18,847 nucleotides of DNA from positions 1-18,847 of the forward strand of contig JBBQRS010000092.1 of assembly GCA_038214535.1 (NCBI GenBank). The letters run 5' to 3'. Below are positions 7,585 through 15,238 of this stretch, one piece after another. Numbering within the stretch: position 1 is the first letter of the stretch; every line of letters begins with the position of its first letter. The DNA comes from JBBQRS01 sp038214535. Lineage in GTDB: Bacteria; Chloroflexota; Anaerolineae; CG2-30-64-16. A model generated the notes under the pieces. The model was not told the origin of the DNA. It ran no database searches and worked only from the letters and a program-made list of their open reading frames with translations. Both the position numbers and the translations under genes were made by a program.

Positions 7585-7617
7585 AGAAACCCGGTTTCTC
7601 AAAGAAACCGGGTTTCT
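7585..7617 (-). terminator. Terminator-like hairpin after GH4-B (family C repeat)
   Basis: A perfect inverted repeat: AGAAACCCGGTTTCT (7585-7599), 3-nt loop, complement (7603-7617). Read on the minus strand it follows the GH4-B stop (7654) and is trailed by ATTTTTG, fitting a rho-independent terminator. Between stop and hairpin, a GGGTTTCTGAACGCG unit is repeated about two and a half times (7610-7651), apparently copied from the hairpin arm. It would end the module 2 operon before ROK1. Confidence 0.65.
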
Positions 7618-7653
7618 GAACGCGTCGGGTTTCTGAACGCGTTTCTGAACGCT

Positions 7654-8964
7654 TTATTCCACGAACTGCGGCAACAGGTCGGCGTGTACCGCCATTAACT
7701 CATCCAGGATCGCTTCGGCCTGCGAGATGCTGTTGACCGTGGGGTCGAGCAGCAGGGCTTGCAGCGCGATATTGCGGTCGCCGTGGACCGCCGCTTCGAC
7801 CAGCCGGTCAATTACGGCGATCTGCGTGCGGCACATCGCGGCGATCGGTTCGGGCAGCGCGCCCGGCGCGACGCCGTGGACGCCGGTCGCGTCAATAGTC
7901 GCTGGAACTTCGACGATGGCCCACTCCGGCAGGTTGGGAATCAGCCCGCGGTTCGGCACGTTCACCGCCAACTCATATTGATGTGTGTTGCCCAGCACAC
8001 CGGTGATGATCGGCACGGCGATCTCGCCGGAGGTGCGCTCCAGATAGGTATCCACGGGCTTCTCACCGGCGGCGATGGCGCGCAGTTCGTCGTATAATTC
8101 ACGCCCCCCGCGGTCGGCGGCCTCGAAGTCGTACCCCTCGAAGCCGCAATACTCCCACGCGTAGGACAGATACTCGCCCACGTGGTCGTCCGACGGCAAG
8201 GGCCAAAAGCCATATACGTCCATCAGATAGCGGCTGAGCTTGACGCCAAAGCCCCAGCCGCCGTCCATCGTGACATGGTCCAGGTCCTGTTCGGCGATCA
8301 TTTGCTTGAACAGCGGGTAGATATCCTCGCCGGTGGACCTCCGCCGCAGATCGAGGATCCAGTTGAAGTGGTTCAGGCCGCCCGCCTTCGGGTCAATGTC
8401 CGCCACCGGGATGCCCGTCACCTGGCTGATGACGTCTTGCGCCATGCCGATGCCGTGGCACAGGCCGACGAACTGGAGATTGGTGTAGCGATTCGCGGCC
8501 AGACAAATACGCCCTTCTGGGTTGGTGTAGTTGAGCACCAGCGCGTGCGGGGCGATGCGCTCGATGTCGCGGCAGATATCGAGCACGATGGGGATGTTGC
8601 GCATCGCGTGGAAGACGCCGCCCGGCCCGCCGTTCTCGCCCAGCACCTGCTTCACGCCGTGCTTGAGCGGGATCTCGAAGTCGAGCTTCCAGCGCTTGTT
8701 GCGTTCCACGGCGATGGAGATGATCACGAAGTCGGCGCCTTCCAGCGCGACCGTGCGGTCGGTGGTCGCCTCGATGGTGAAGGGATTGCCCGCGCGGTCA
8801 TTGGCGCGGTCGGCGACGGCTTTCATCAACGCCAGCGACTCCGGGTTGGTGTCTACCAGCGCGACCGTGCTGCCATGTAGCGCCTCGCGGGCGTAGAACA
8901 GATCGGCGAGCGTGCGCGGCCCGAAGCTCACGCTGCCCGCGCCGATGAGAACGATCTTGGTCAT
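7654..8964 (-). CDS. GH4 family glycosidase (GH4-B), CHGx type
   Basis: A 436-residue GH4 enzyme, NAD+ and Mn2+ dependent by family. Rossmann loop IGAGSVSFG is at 6-14, GENGGPGG near 109-116, NPEG at 148-151, metal cysteine C169 in GLCHGI, metal histidine H199 in GGLNHFNW and DHVGEY at 260-265. The CHGx tetrapeptide is the form described for GH4 alpha-glucuronidases, so a uronosidase (glucuronidase or galacturonidase) is the favoured but unproven call. The ATG at 8964 has GGAG about 7 nt upstream; a GTG 21 nt earlier lies in a tandem repeat and is less likely. It is the last gene of module 2, following GH4-C after a 45-nt gap and followed by a terminator-like hairpin. Confidence 0.9.
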   Translation of the reverse strand: MTKIVLIGAGSVSFGPRTLADLFYAREALHGSTVALVDTNPESLALMKAVADRANDRAGNPFTIEATTDRTVALEGADFVIISIAVERNKRWKLDFEIPLKHGVKQVLGENGGPGGVFHAMRNIPIVLDICRDIERIAPHALVLNYTNPEGRICLAANRYTNLQFVGLCHGIGMAQDVISQVTGIPVADIDPKAGGLNHFNWILDLRRRSTGEDIYPLFKQMIAEQDLDHVTMDGGWGFGVKLSRYLMDVYGFWPLPSDDHVGEYLSYAWEYCGFEGYDFEAADRGGRELYDELRAIAAGEKPVDTYLERTSGEIAVPIITGVLGNTHQYELAVNVPNRGLIPNLPEWAIVEVPATIDATGVHGVAPGALPEPIAAMCRTQIAVIDRLVEAAVHGDRNIALQALLLDPTVNSISQAEAILDELMAVHADLLPQFVE

Positions 8965-8982
8965 GGGATTCTCCGTTTTTGT

Positions 8983-9007
8983 CACGAATTACACGAATGA
9001 CACGAAT
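8983..9007 (-). repeat. Three-copy ATTCGTG tandem, 9-nt period
   Basis: CACGAAT occurs exactly three times, at 8983, 8992 and 9001 (ATTCGTG on the gene strand), with 2-nt spacers. It fills most of the 45-nt gap between GH4-C and GH4-B. It resembles the looser array at 145-190. Function unknown. Confidence 0.7.
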
Positions 9008-9009
9008 CT

Positions 9010-10401
9010 TTACTGCCAGAACTGCGGCAGCAACTCTTTGTAGGTCGTCAGATAGTCTTCCAGTATCTCCACGGCCTGATCCATGTCCGTGATCACCGGG
9101 TCGAGCAGCAGGCACTGGAGCGCGAGATTGCGGTCGCCGCTGACCGCTGCGTCCACGGCAAGCTGACCCGCGGTGATCTCGCGGCGCAGCAGTTCGGTGA
9201 CGCCGGTGGGCAGATCACCCAGGCTGAGCCCGTTGATCCCCATGCCACTGATCACCACCGGCGTCTCGACGATGGCGTCCGCCGGCAGGTTGGCGATTTG
9301 CCCGTGGTTAGGCAGGTTCGCCGCGACGTGATAGCGGTTGCCCGCGCTGGACATTGTCTCGATGATCTCCAGCACGCCTTCGCCCTCTTCGTGGCGCAGT
9401 TCGTCCACCGGCGCTTCGCCCGCCCCCATCTGCTTGATCCGAGCATGTCCATCCACGCGCATCTGATCCATCCGCTCCCAGTCATACAGGCTGACGTCGT
9501 ACTTATCCCACGGCTCGGTCACCGGGTTGCTGAGATAGGGCAGGTACTCACAGAGATGCTCGTCGCCGGGGATGGGGAACAACCCGAACGCGGCGAACAC
9601 CCGCTGGGTGAGCGGCTCGAAGGAGGGGGCGTGCATCTTCCAGCGTTCGCGGAAGAGCGGGTAGAGGTCTTCGCCGGTGCGCCGGTCGCGCAGGTCGAGC
9701 ATCCACGTGAAGTGGTTCAGCCCCGCGGCCTTGATGTCCAGCTTCTCCACCGCCTGGCGCGAGATCGCCCCCAGCCGCGGCCACAGGTCAGGGTCGGCGT
9801 GCGTGCCGATCTCGCCCTCCGGCACCTTGATGTCCAACTCGTCGGCCAGCGTGTAGCCCACCATGCCATACCCGGCGTAGATCTGGTGGCACAGCCCGAC
9901 GACCTTGATCTTGCTGTAGCGGTTGATCGCGTCGCAGATGCGCACCATCGGGTTGCTGAAGTTGATGTACCACGCGTCGGGGCAGGCCTCCTCCATGGCG
10001 TGGGCGATTTCGAGCAGCGGCAGCACGTTGCGCGCCGCGTGCGCGAACCCGCCCGGCCCGCCGTTCTCCGCGTAGGGCTGGCGCACGCCATGCCGCAGCG
10101 TGATCTCATAGTCGAGCTGCCACAGCTTCTCGCGGGGCGGCACCTCGATGGCCGAGACGACGAACTCCGCGCCGTCCAGCGCGTCGCCGTGGTGCGTGTG
10201 CCGCGTCAGCGTCATCTCCGCGTCCCACTCGCGGTTCAGCCGTTCGGCCAGCCCGGCCATGATGCCCAGCGCCTCCGGGTTGCGATCTACCAGGGCGATC
10301 TGGCTGCCTTTGAGCTTATCGCCCTGCATGAGGGCTGACAGGGTGCTCAGCCCGAAGCTGGCGCTACCCGCGCCGATGACGACGATCTTGGTTGGGAGCA
10401 T
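9010..10401 (-). CDS. GH4 family glycosidase (GH4-C), CHQI type with insertion
   Basis: A 463-residue GH4 enzyme. Rossmann loop VVIGAGSASFG is at 7-17, AENGGPGG at 111-118, SNPM at 149-152, metal cysteine C171 in GLCHQI and metal histidine H230 in GLNHFTW; EHLCEY (281-286) stands where HVGEY is in the paralogues. It has about 20-30 extra residues between the metal cysteine and histidine (around 180-220) compared with GH4-A and GH4-B, probably altering the substrate pocket or oligomer contacts. The ATG at 10401 has a very strong AAAGGAGG ribosome site 6 nt upstream. It lies downstream of the URO-D-like gene, across the family D repeat, and is probably co-transcribed with GH4-B. Specificity is not assignable. 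Confidence 0.9.
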   Translation of the reverse strand: MLPTKIVVIGAGSASFGLSTLSALMQGDKLKGSQIALVDRNPEALGIMAGLAERLNREWDAEMTLTRHTHHGDALDGAEFVVSAIEVPPREKLWQLDYEITLRHGVRQPYAENGGPGGFAHAARNVLPLLEIAHAMEEACPDAWYINFSNPMVRICDAINRYSKIKVVGLCHQIYAGYGMVGYTLADELDIKVPEGEIGTHADPDLWPRLGAISRQAVEKLDIKAAGLNHFTWMLDLRDRRTGEDLYPLFRERWKMHAPSFEPLTQRVFAAFGLFPIPGDEHLCEYLPYLSNPVTEPWDKYDVSLYDWERMDQMRVDGHARIKQMGAGEAPVDELRHEEGEGVLEIIETMSSAGNRYHVAANLPNHGQIANLPADAIVETPVVISGMGINGLSLGDLPTGVTELLRREITAGQLAVDAAVSGDRNLALQCLLLDPVITDMDQAVEILEDYLTTYKELLPQFWQ

Positions 10402-10443
10402 CGGTTTCCTCCTTTGGGAAACGTAAAGGAATGAAGAATTGCG

Positions 10444-10508
10444 GAGCGCACAGGAGTGCGCACTACGAGCAAGCCCTCCCCGTTTGTAGTGCGCAGTTCA
10501 CTGCGCTC
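10444..10508 (-). repeat. Family D imperfect inverted repeat
   Basis: 23-nt arms (10444-10466 and 10486-10508) share GTAGTGCGCA and TGCGCTC (outer and inner ends) with mismatches in between; the spacer is 19 nt. Its right edge is 4 nt from the stop of the URO-D-like gene (10513) and it precedes the GH4-C ribosome site. It may form a post-stop hairpin within the operon. Only this copy is present in the window. Confidence 0.7.
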
Positions 10509-10512
10509 GGCG

Positions 10513-11679
10513 TCACGCGACGGCGTAGGCCCCATAGCGCCGGCCCGCGGCGTACATCGCATCCAGATTCTCAAGCGGGGTGCCGGGCGCCAGGTCATTC
10601 GCCTCGCGCAGGATGAACCGGCCGCCCTCCATGATGCCGGACTCGAGGATACGCTTCACCTCGGCGTCAACCTCCTCCGGCGCGCCGTTGCGCAACAACG
10701 TGACACGCGGCCCGCCCCTGATTTCCACTTCCGGCCCCAACTCCTCGCGCAGCCAAGTGAAATCTACCGGGAAGCCGGTGTCGAAGGAGTAGCAGCCCAA
10801 TTCGTCGCGCAGGGTCTTGAAGTGGCGCGTGGCGTTGCCGCACAGGTGGATGCCCACGCGTTCGGCGGTGGTCAGGCCGCGGATCAGCTTGCGGTGCGCG
10901 GGGATGATGAACTCGCGCAGCATCGGGGTTGAGATCAACTGCACCGAGTCATCGGCATAGCCCCACGCTTCGGTCACCTCGGGCAGTCCGAAGAAGCGCC
11001 GGTGCGCCTTGATGCGCGCGATCGTGCCCTCGACGATGAAGTCTAGCAGTTGATGCACGTAGTCGGGGTCGGTGTAGAAGTCGGTGTACAACTCCGTGCC
11101 GCGCAGGTTGGTCGCCACGGTCAGCGGGCCGTCGGTGTCCAGCCCGAACGGTCGGAACGTCACCTCGCGATCCAGATAGGTGAATCCACTGGCCAGGCGC
11201 GCCGCCATGTGCTCGTGCAGTTGGTGCGCCTGGGCAAAGACGCCGCCGGTCAGCGGGTCGTCGGGTTGGCCGCGGTCGAAGAGCAGGTTCTTGCGGTCGC
11301 CGGTCAGGATGGGCGTCGTGTCGGGCGTCTGGCCGGGGCGATATTCCACCTCCACGCCGAAGAACCCGGCATCGAAGTAGCGCTGCATGTCCACCGTGAC
11401 GCTGAATTGTTCCGGCAGCCCGGCTTCAAGATCGCAGCGCGGGTTCAAGTTGAGCATGCGCCAACCATCCGAACGCAGTTGAAAGTCCATCATCAGGTCG
11501 GCGTCTGCCGAGTATGCCTCGAACGAGATCCGCTCGCCCGGATTCAGTTCGTCGTGAAGGACAAAGTAGCGGGTGTCGGCTTCTGCAGTCACAGGGACGC
11601 GGAACGGCCGGCCGGCATGATAGGCTTCCCATACGGCGCGCACTTCTTCGTTGTGTTGGGTGAAATCGGGTTGTGTCAT
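10513..11679 (-). CDS. URO-D/MtaA-superfamily protein in a sugar operon
   Basis: A 388-residue protein resembling the uroporphyrinogen decarboxylase superfamily, which includes HemE and cobalamin methyltransferases such as MtaA. The C-terminal half is clearest: YADDSVQLIS (241-250), GIHLCGN (276-282, with the H-x-C pair H278/C280 of methyltransferases), FDTGFPVDF (299-307), the PEEV segment (334-337) and APGTPLENLDAM (364-375). The third zinc ligand expected in MtaA-type enzymes, a Cys just before this last motif, appears replaced (REAND, 358-362). HemE function is unlikely given the sugar-operon setting. It starts 2 nt after the MalG2 stop with only a weak ribosome site, so translation is probably coupled. 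No corrinoid protein lies nearby. The reaction is unknown; methyl transfer from a methylated sugar is a hypothesis. Confidence 0.8.
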   Translation of the reverse strand: MTQPDFTQHNEEVRAVWEAYHAGRPFRVPVTAEADTRYFVLHDELNPGERISFEAYSADADLMMDFQLRSDGWRMLNLNPRCDLEAGLPEQFSVTVDMQRYFDAGFFGVEVEYRPGQTPDTTPILTGDRKNLLFDRGQPDDPLTGGVFAQAHQLHEHMAARLASGFTYLDREVTFRPFGLDTDGPLTVATNLRGTELYTDFYTDPDYVHQLLDFIVEGTIARIKAHRRFFGLPEVTEAWGYADDSVQLISTPMLREFIIPAHRKLIRGLTTAERVGIHLCGNATRHFKTLRDELGCYSFDTGFPVDFTWLREELGPEVEIRGGPRVTLLRNGAPEEVDAEVKRILESGIMEGGRFILREANDLAPGTPLENLDAMYAAGRRYGAYAVA

Positions 11680-11681
11680 TG

Positions 11682-12518
11682 CTAATACTTGAGTCCGGTG
11701 AGGACGATCCCTTCTACGAATTGGCGCTGGAAGATGAGATAAAAGATCAGCAACGGCAGTAGCACCAGCACCGACGCTGCGACCACCAGGTTGAACTGCT
11801 GCCAGCGGGGCAGGGCGAACAACACCACACCGACCGGCAGCGTCCGCGACTTATCGCTGTCGGTCACGATCAGCGGCCAGAGGAAATCGTTCCAGATCCA
11901 GATGAAATGGAAGATGGCGAGGGCCGAAAGCGCAGGTTTACATAAGGGCAAGATGAGCTGGCTGAATATCCGCATGTCCGACGCGCCGTCAATCCGCATG
12001 GCGTCAATCAGCTCGTCGGGGATGCTCTCGATGAACTGGCGCATCAGGAAGATGCCGAACGGGCTGATCAGCGCCGGCAGGATCATCGCCCACAGCGTGT
12101 CTTTCAGGTGCAGCGCCTGCACCACCACGAAATAGAGCGGGATGAGCAGCACGGCAAACGGCACCATCATCGTCATCAATACCATGATGAAGAGGGCGTT
12201 CTTGAAAGGGAACTCATACTTGGCGAAGATGAACCCCGCCAGCGCGCTCGTCAGCACGTTGGACGTCAACACTAACGCCGCGACGAGGATCGAATTGCGG
12301 TAGTAGATCGGGAAGTTGGCGTGCCACGCCTTCGCGAAATGCGCGAACGTGATCTCCGATGGAATCCAGATGATCGGATAGGTGATCGTCTCCGCGGGGA
12401 TTTTCACGGAGGTGATCAGCGTCCAGTAAAACGGCATCAGCATCACCAGCGCGCCCAGGAACAGGAGGCCATACGTCAGCCCGCTGAAAAAGCGATCGGT
12501 GGTTTTGTGATAGGTCAT
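11682..12518 (-). CDS. CUT1 sugar ABC transporter permease, MalG type (module 2)
   Basis: A 278-residue inner-membrane permease with about six hydrophobic segments (first about 14-36) and the EAA loop around 168-191 (ELIDAMRIDG then SQLILPLCKPAL). It pairs with the MalF-type protein encoded just upstream (stop 12531, 12-nt gap); a GGGGG ribosome site overlaps that stop. The URO-D-like gene follows after 2 nt. It lacks the long N-terminal tail of the module 1 homologue, so the two permeases are not a very recent duplication. As in module 1, the ATPase must be encoded elsewhere. Confidence 0.93.
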   Translation of the reverse strand: MTYHKTTDRFFSGLTYGLLFLGALVMLMPFYWTLITSVKIPAETITYPIIWIPSEITFAHFAKAWHANFPIYYRNSILVAALVLTSNVLTSALAGFIFAKYEFPFKNALFIMVLMTMMVPFAVLLIPLYFVVVQALHLKDTLWAMILPALISPFGIFLMRQFIESIPDELIDAMRIDGASDMRIFSQLILPLCKPALSALAIFHFIWIWNDFLWPLIVTDSDKSRTLPVGVVLFALPRWQQFNLVVAASVLVLLPLLIFYLIFQRQFVEGIVLTGLKY

Positions 12519-12530
12519 CGGCGTAGCCCC

Positions 12531-13454
12531 CTAGTAGCTCCACTGGGTGCGCAGGTAGCGCAACTCGATGAGCGTCAAAACGAGGATGAACACGAAGAAG
12601 ATATATGCGATGGCCGAGGCATAACCCATCCGAAACTGCGCAAAGCCCGTGTCCTGAATCCACATGACGACCATGCGGCTGGCGTTTTCCGGCCCGCCCC
12701 TGGTCATGATGTAAGGGATGGCGAAGATTTGCAGCGCGCTGATCGTGCCGGTGACGGACGTAAATAGTACGGTAGGTGAGAGCAGCGGCCACGTGATCTT
12801 CCAGAACATGCCCCATGAGTTGGCGCCGTCAATGCGCGCCGCCTCGTAGAAAGTGCTGGGGATGCCCGACAGCCCGGCCAGGAACAGGACCATGGTATAC
12901 CCCAGCCCGCTCCAGATACCGATGATGACCAGCGACGGGATCACCAGGTGCGACGAGGTGAGCCACGGCTGCGGCGGGAGGTTCAGGTAGCCCAGGATGC
13001 CGTTCAGGAAGCCGAACCGGGAGGGCTGAAGGATGAAGCGCCAGACGATGGCGATGGAAACCATCGGCGTGATCACGGGCAGGAAGTACGCGCTGCGAAA
13101 GAAGCCCTGTAACCTGGGGCGCGTGAAAATCAATTGCGCCGCGATCAGCGAAAACGCCATCCCCGCGATGACAGAGAGCACGGCATAGTAAAGGGTGTTG
13201 ACGATCGTGCGCAGGAACACCGGGTCTTTGGTGAACGCGTAGATATAGTTATCCAGCCCGATGAACTTCAATGGCTGGAGCATTTCATATTGAAAGAAAC
13301 TGAGGACGAAGGAGCCGAAAATCGGCAGCAGATTGAAGACGAACAGCAGCCCCAGGATCGGGATGAGCCACAACACGAATGGTCGGGTCTTCCCGCGCGG
13401 AGGAGTCGTCTCAGCCGTGGTCGGTTGATCGGTTCTACGTAATGCGTTGATCAT
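12531..13454 (-). CDS. CUT1 sugar ABC transporter permease, MalF type (module 2)
   Basis: A 307-residue membrane permease. It has a polar, proline-rich start (1-24), a first membrane segment near 26-53 and the EAA loop EAARIDGANSWGMFWKITWP (204-223). The ATG at 13454 has GAGGTG about 7 nt upstream. The gene lies between SBP2 and the MalG-type gene, and the 66-nt gap to SBP2 is largely occupied by a family B hairpin. It forms the translocation channel with the MalG-type partner for the sugar bound by SBP2. Confidence 0.93.
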   Translation of the reverse strand: MINALRRTDQPTTAETTPPRGKTRPFVLWLIPILGLLFVFNLLPIFGSFVLSFFQYEMLQPLKFIGLDNYIYAFTKDPVFLRTIVNTLYYAVLSVIAGMAFSLIAAQLIFTRPRLQGFFRSAYFLPVITPMVSIAIVWRFILQPSRFGFLNGILGYLNLPPQPWLTSSHLVIPSLVIIGIWSGLGYTMVLFLAGLSGIPSTFYEAARIDGANSWGMFWKITWPLLSPTVLFTSVTGTISALQIFAIPYIMTRGGPENASRMVVMWIQDTGFAQFRMGYASAIAYIFFVFILVLTLIELRYLRTQWSY

Positions 13455-13472
13455 GCTTCACCTCAACGTCGC

Positions 13473-13507
13473 AAGGTGCAACGCACTTCCAAAGTGCGTT
13501 GCACCTT
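13473..13507 (-). repeat. Family B hairpin, copy 2 (SBP2-MalF2 junction)
   Basis: A perfect inverted repeat with 16-bp arms AAGGTGCAACGCACTT (13473-13488) and complement (13492-13507), loop 3 nt. It starts 13 nt after the SBP2 stop. Its core GTGCAACGCAC is shared with copy 1 at 4601-4632, which holds the equivalent position in module 1. The flanking A/T bases on the arms could give weak termination on the minus strand. Confidence 0.9.
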
Positions 13508-13520
13508 TTCCCATAGATGA

Positions 13521-15011
13521 TCAGGCTTCCGGTGTGATCCAGAAGTTGGTGTTCGCCAGCATTTCGTCGTAGATCTTCTGATATTCGGCCAGCACCTCGT
13601 CAATCGGGCGCTGGTTGATGAGGATCGCCTCTTCCATCTTTCGCCAGGTGTCGTCGAAGGGCGCGGCCACTTCGCCGGGAAATACCATGCCGCCGTCGAA
13701 CTGCTTCGCCAGCACCGCCAGCGATTGCGCCCGGCGTTGCGCCTGTGTCGGCGATTCGACATTGGCGACTTCGGCGAACATGGTGTCGTAGTCGGGCCGC
13801 GGGTCGGTGACCAGGATCAAGCCGGCGGTGTGCGAGCGATCCACCAGGTGCTGATACTCGTGGGCGTGATACTTGAACAACTCCCACGCCGCCATCAGCC
13901 GGTTATCCTCGGCAAGCGTGCTCACCATCCAGCCCGGCCCGTCGTAGTCGAACCGGCCATAGGGGCCGCCGCCGGTGAACGTGGGATATGTGACCGGCGC
14001 CCAGTCCATGTCGGGATAGTTCGCCTCCAGCGCGCTGCCGAACCAGGTCCACACCTGCGCGAAGGCGGCCTTACCGGTGCCGATCGCCTCATCGAAGTTG
14101 AGGAACGTGCGGTCGTTCACCTGATAGGTGTCATACATGTCTACCAGCATCTGCCAGGCGGCCTTGCTTTCCGGTGAGTCTACCCGGCTCTTCGTGGGGC
14201 TCTCATAAAGCTGCGCGCCTTGTTGATAGATCATGTCGTTCCAGATGTAGCGCGAATAGCCGTTGAAGGCGAAGCCCGCCTGCACCATCGAGCCGCCGTC
14301 GAGCTTGGTGAGGTCTTTGCAGAACTTGCCGAACTCATCCCAGGTCTTCGGCGTGTCTTCGGGTTTCAGGCCCGCCTCCGCCAGAATCGTTTTGTTGGCG
14401 TAGAGGATCGGCCCCATCGCGCTGCAATGGATCCAGTAGAGCTTGCCGTCATCGAGCGGGCGCACTTCGTAGAACTTGCGGTCCTTGATGAATTGCGGCG
14501 AAACCACGTCGGAGGGGATGTCGCGGATGGCGCCGCGGCGGGGGTATTCGGCTTCGCGGTCGGCTTCGAACAGGATGTCGGGGCCTTGCTTGGCCGCAAT
14601 CGCGGCGTTGACCTTGGTGTCAAGTTGGTCCCAGGGGATCGGTTCGTAGTTGGTAGTAATTTCGGGGTAGTGCTCGCCGAAGCGCGCCAGGCCCTGCTTC
14701 ATGGCGTTGATCCAGGGGTCCGTTTCGTCGCCGGGCGGCCCCCAGAGGAGCAGCTCGACCGGCTCGGGGGAATGCCATTCGTCATACCAGCCAAAGGCAA
14801 CCTGGTTGGGGTCGTCGGATGGCGGGCCGCTGGGGGCGGCCGGTACGGCCGCAGCGGGTTCCTGGGCCGCCGGCGCTTCCTGCTGCGCGGCGGGGGCGGC
14901 GGGGGCCACTGGCGGCGCGCCCGCGCAACTTGCCAGCGCCGCGGCGCCTGCCGTCATCCCCATCAGTTTCAACATTTCACGTCTGCTGAGCAGTTTTGAA
15001 GAACTTTGCAT
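13521..15011 (-). CDS. Extracellular sugar-binding lipoprotein (module 2)
   Basis: A 496-residue family 1 solute-binding protein. It has a twin-arginine signal (LSRREMLKLMG, 8-18), a short hydrophobic region and lipobox LASC with Cys29, then an Ala/Pro/Gln-rich linker to about residue 63 in place of the VKETVEV linker of SBP1. The mature lobe begins near VELLLWGPPGD and includes typical contacts (GPDILFEADREAEY; ILYANKTILAEAGL). The ATG at 15011 has AAGGAGG about 7 nt upstream. It is the first gene of the operon SBP2-MalF2-MalG2-URO-D-like-GH4-C-GH4-B, lying after ROK2. Low similarity to SBP1 by eye suggests a different ligand. Confidence 0.93.
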   Translation of the reverse strand: MQSSSKLLSRREMLKLMGMTAGAAALASCAGAPPVAPAAPAAQQEAPAAQEPAAAVPAAPSGPPSDDPNQVAFGWYDEWHSPEPVELLLWGPPGDETDPWINAMKQGLARFGEHYPEITTNYEPIPWDQLDTKVNAAIAAKQGPDILFEADREAEYPRRGAIRDIPSDVVSPQFIKDRKFYEVRPLDDGKLYWIHCSAMGPILYANKTILAEAGLKPEDTPKTWDEFGKFCKDLTKLDGGSMVQAGFAFNGYSRYIWNDMIYQQGAQLYESPTKSRVDSPESKAAWQMLVDMYDTYQVNDRTFLNFDEAIGTGKAAFAQVWTWFGSALEANYPDMDWAPVTYPTFTGGGPYGRFDYDGPGWMVSTLAEDNRLMAAWELFKYHAHEYQHLVDRSHTAGLILVTDPRPDYDTMFAEVANVESPTQAQRRAQSLAVLAKQFDGGMVFPGEVAAPFDDTWRKMEEAILINQRPIDEVLAEYQKIYDEMLANTNFWITPEA

Positions 15012-15056
15012 GTCATCCTCCTTGAATCACGGGTGCATTGAACTCATGTTTATGCG

Positions 15057-15069
15057 AGCGTGTTACGCT
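15057..15069. promoter_or_regulatory. Short palindrome upstream of SBP2
   Basis: AGCGTGTTACGCT has 5-bp arms AGCGT/ACGCT around GTT, centred about 50 nt before the SBP2 start. It could be an operator for the module 2 operon, but it does not match the ROK sites and no good promoter boxes frame it. Low confidence. Confidence 0.2.
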
Positions 15070-15143
15070 TTCCCTCATGCAATGGTTTTCTCTTCGGTTT
15101 CCCGACACACTCCTTTCCCCAGATTAGTGTCTATCCGTTTTCC

Positions 15144-15232
15144 CTTTGTAGTGACGGCTTCAGCCGTTGCGGAGTGCCCCCCTAACGGCTGAAGCCGTCA
15201 CTACGAAGGAGTGCGATACGCGGTTTTCGGAT
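15144..15232 (-). repeat. Family A palindromic element, copy 4
   Basis: 25-bp arms (15144-15168 and 15184-15208) with one mismatch (T/C near the outer end) and a 15-nt spacer. The 28-nt right flank is related to that of copy 1 and ends in GTTTTCGGAT, 6 nt before the ROK2 stop. It divides ROK2 from SBP2, the same position that copy 3 holds between ROK1 and SBP1. Confidence 0.9.
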
Positions 15233-15238
15233 AGCTTG

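Noticed and set aside
10513..11679. Annotation as hemE (porphyrin synthesis)
   Set aside because: It lies in a sugar operon and its H-x-C motif is methyltransferase-like; no other heme gene is nearby.
1111..15208. Family A repeats as a CRISPR array
   Set aside because: Copies are dispersed kilobases apart between genes, palindromic, and without spacers or cas genes.
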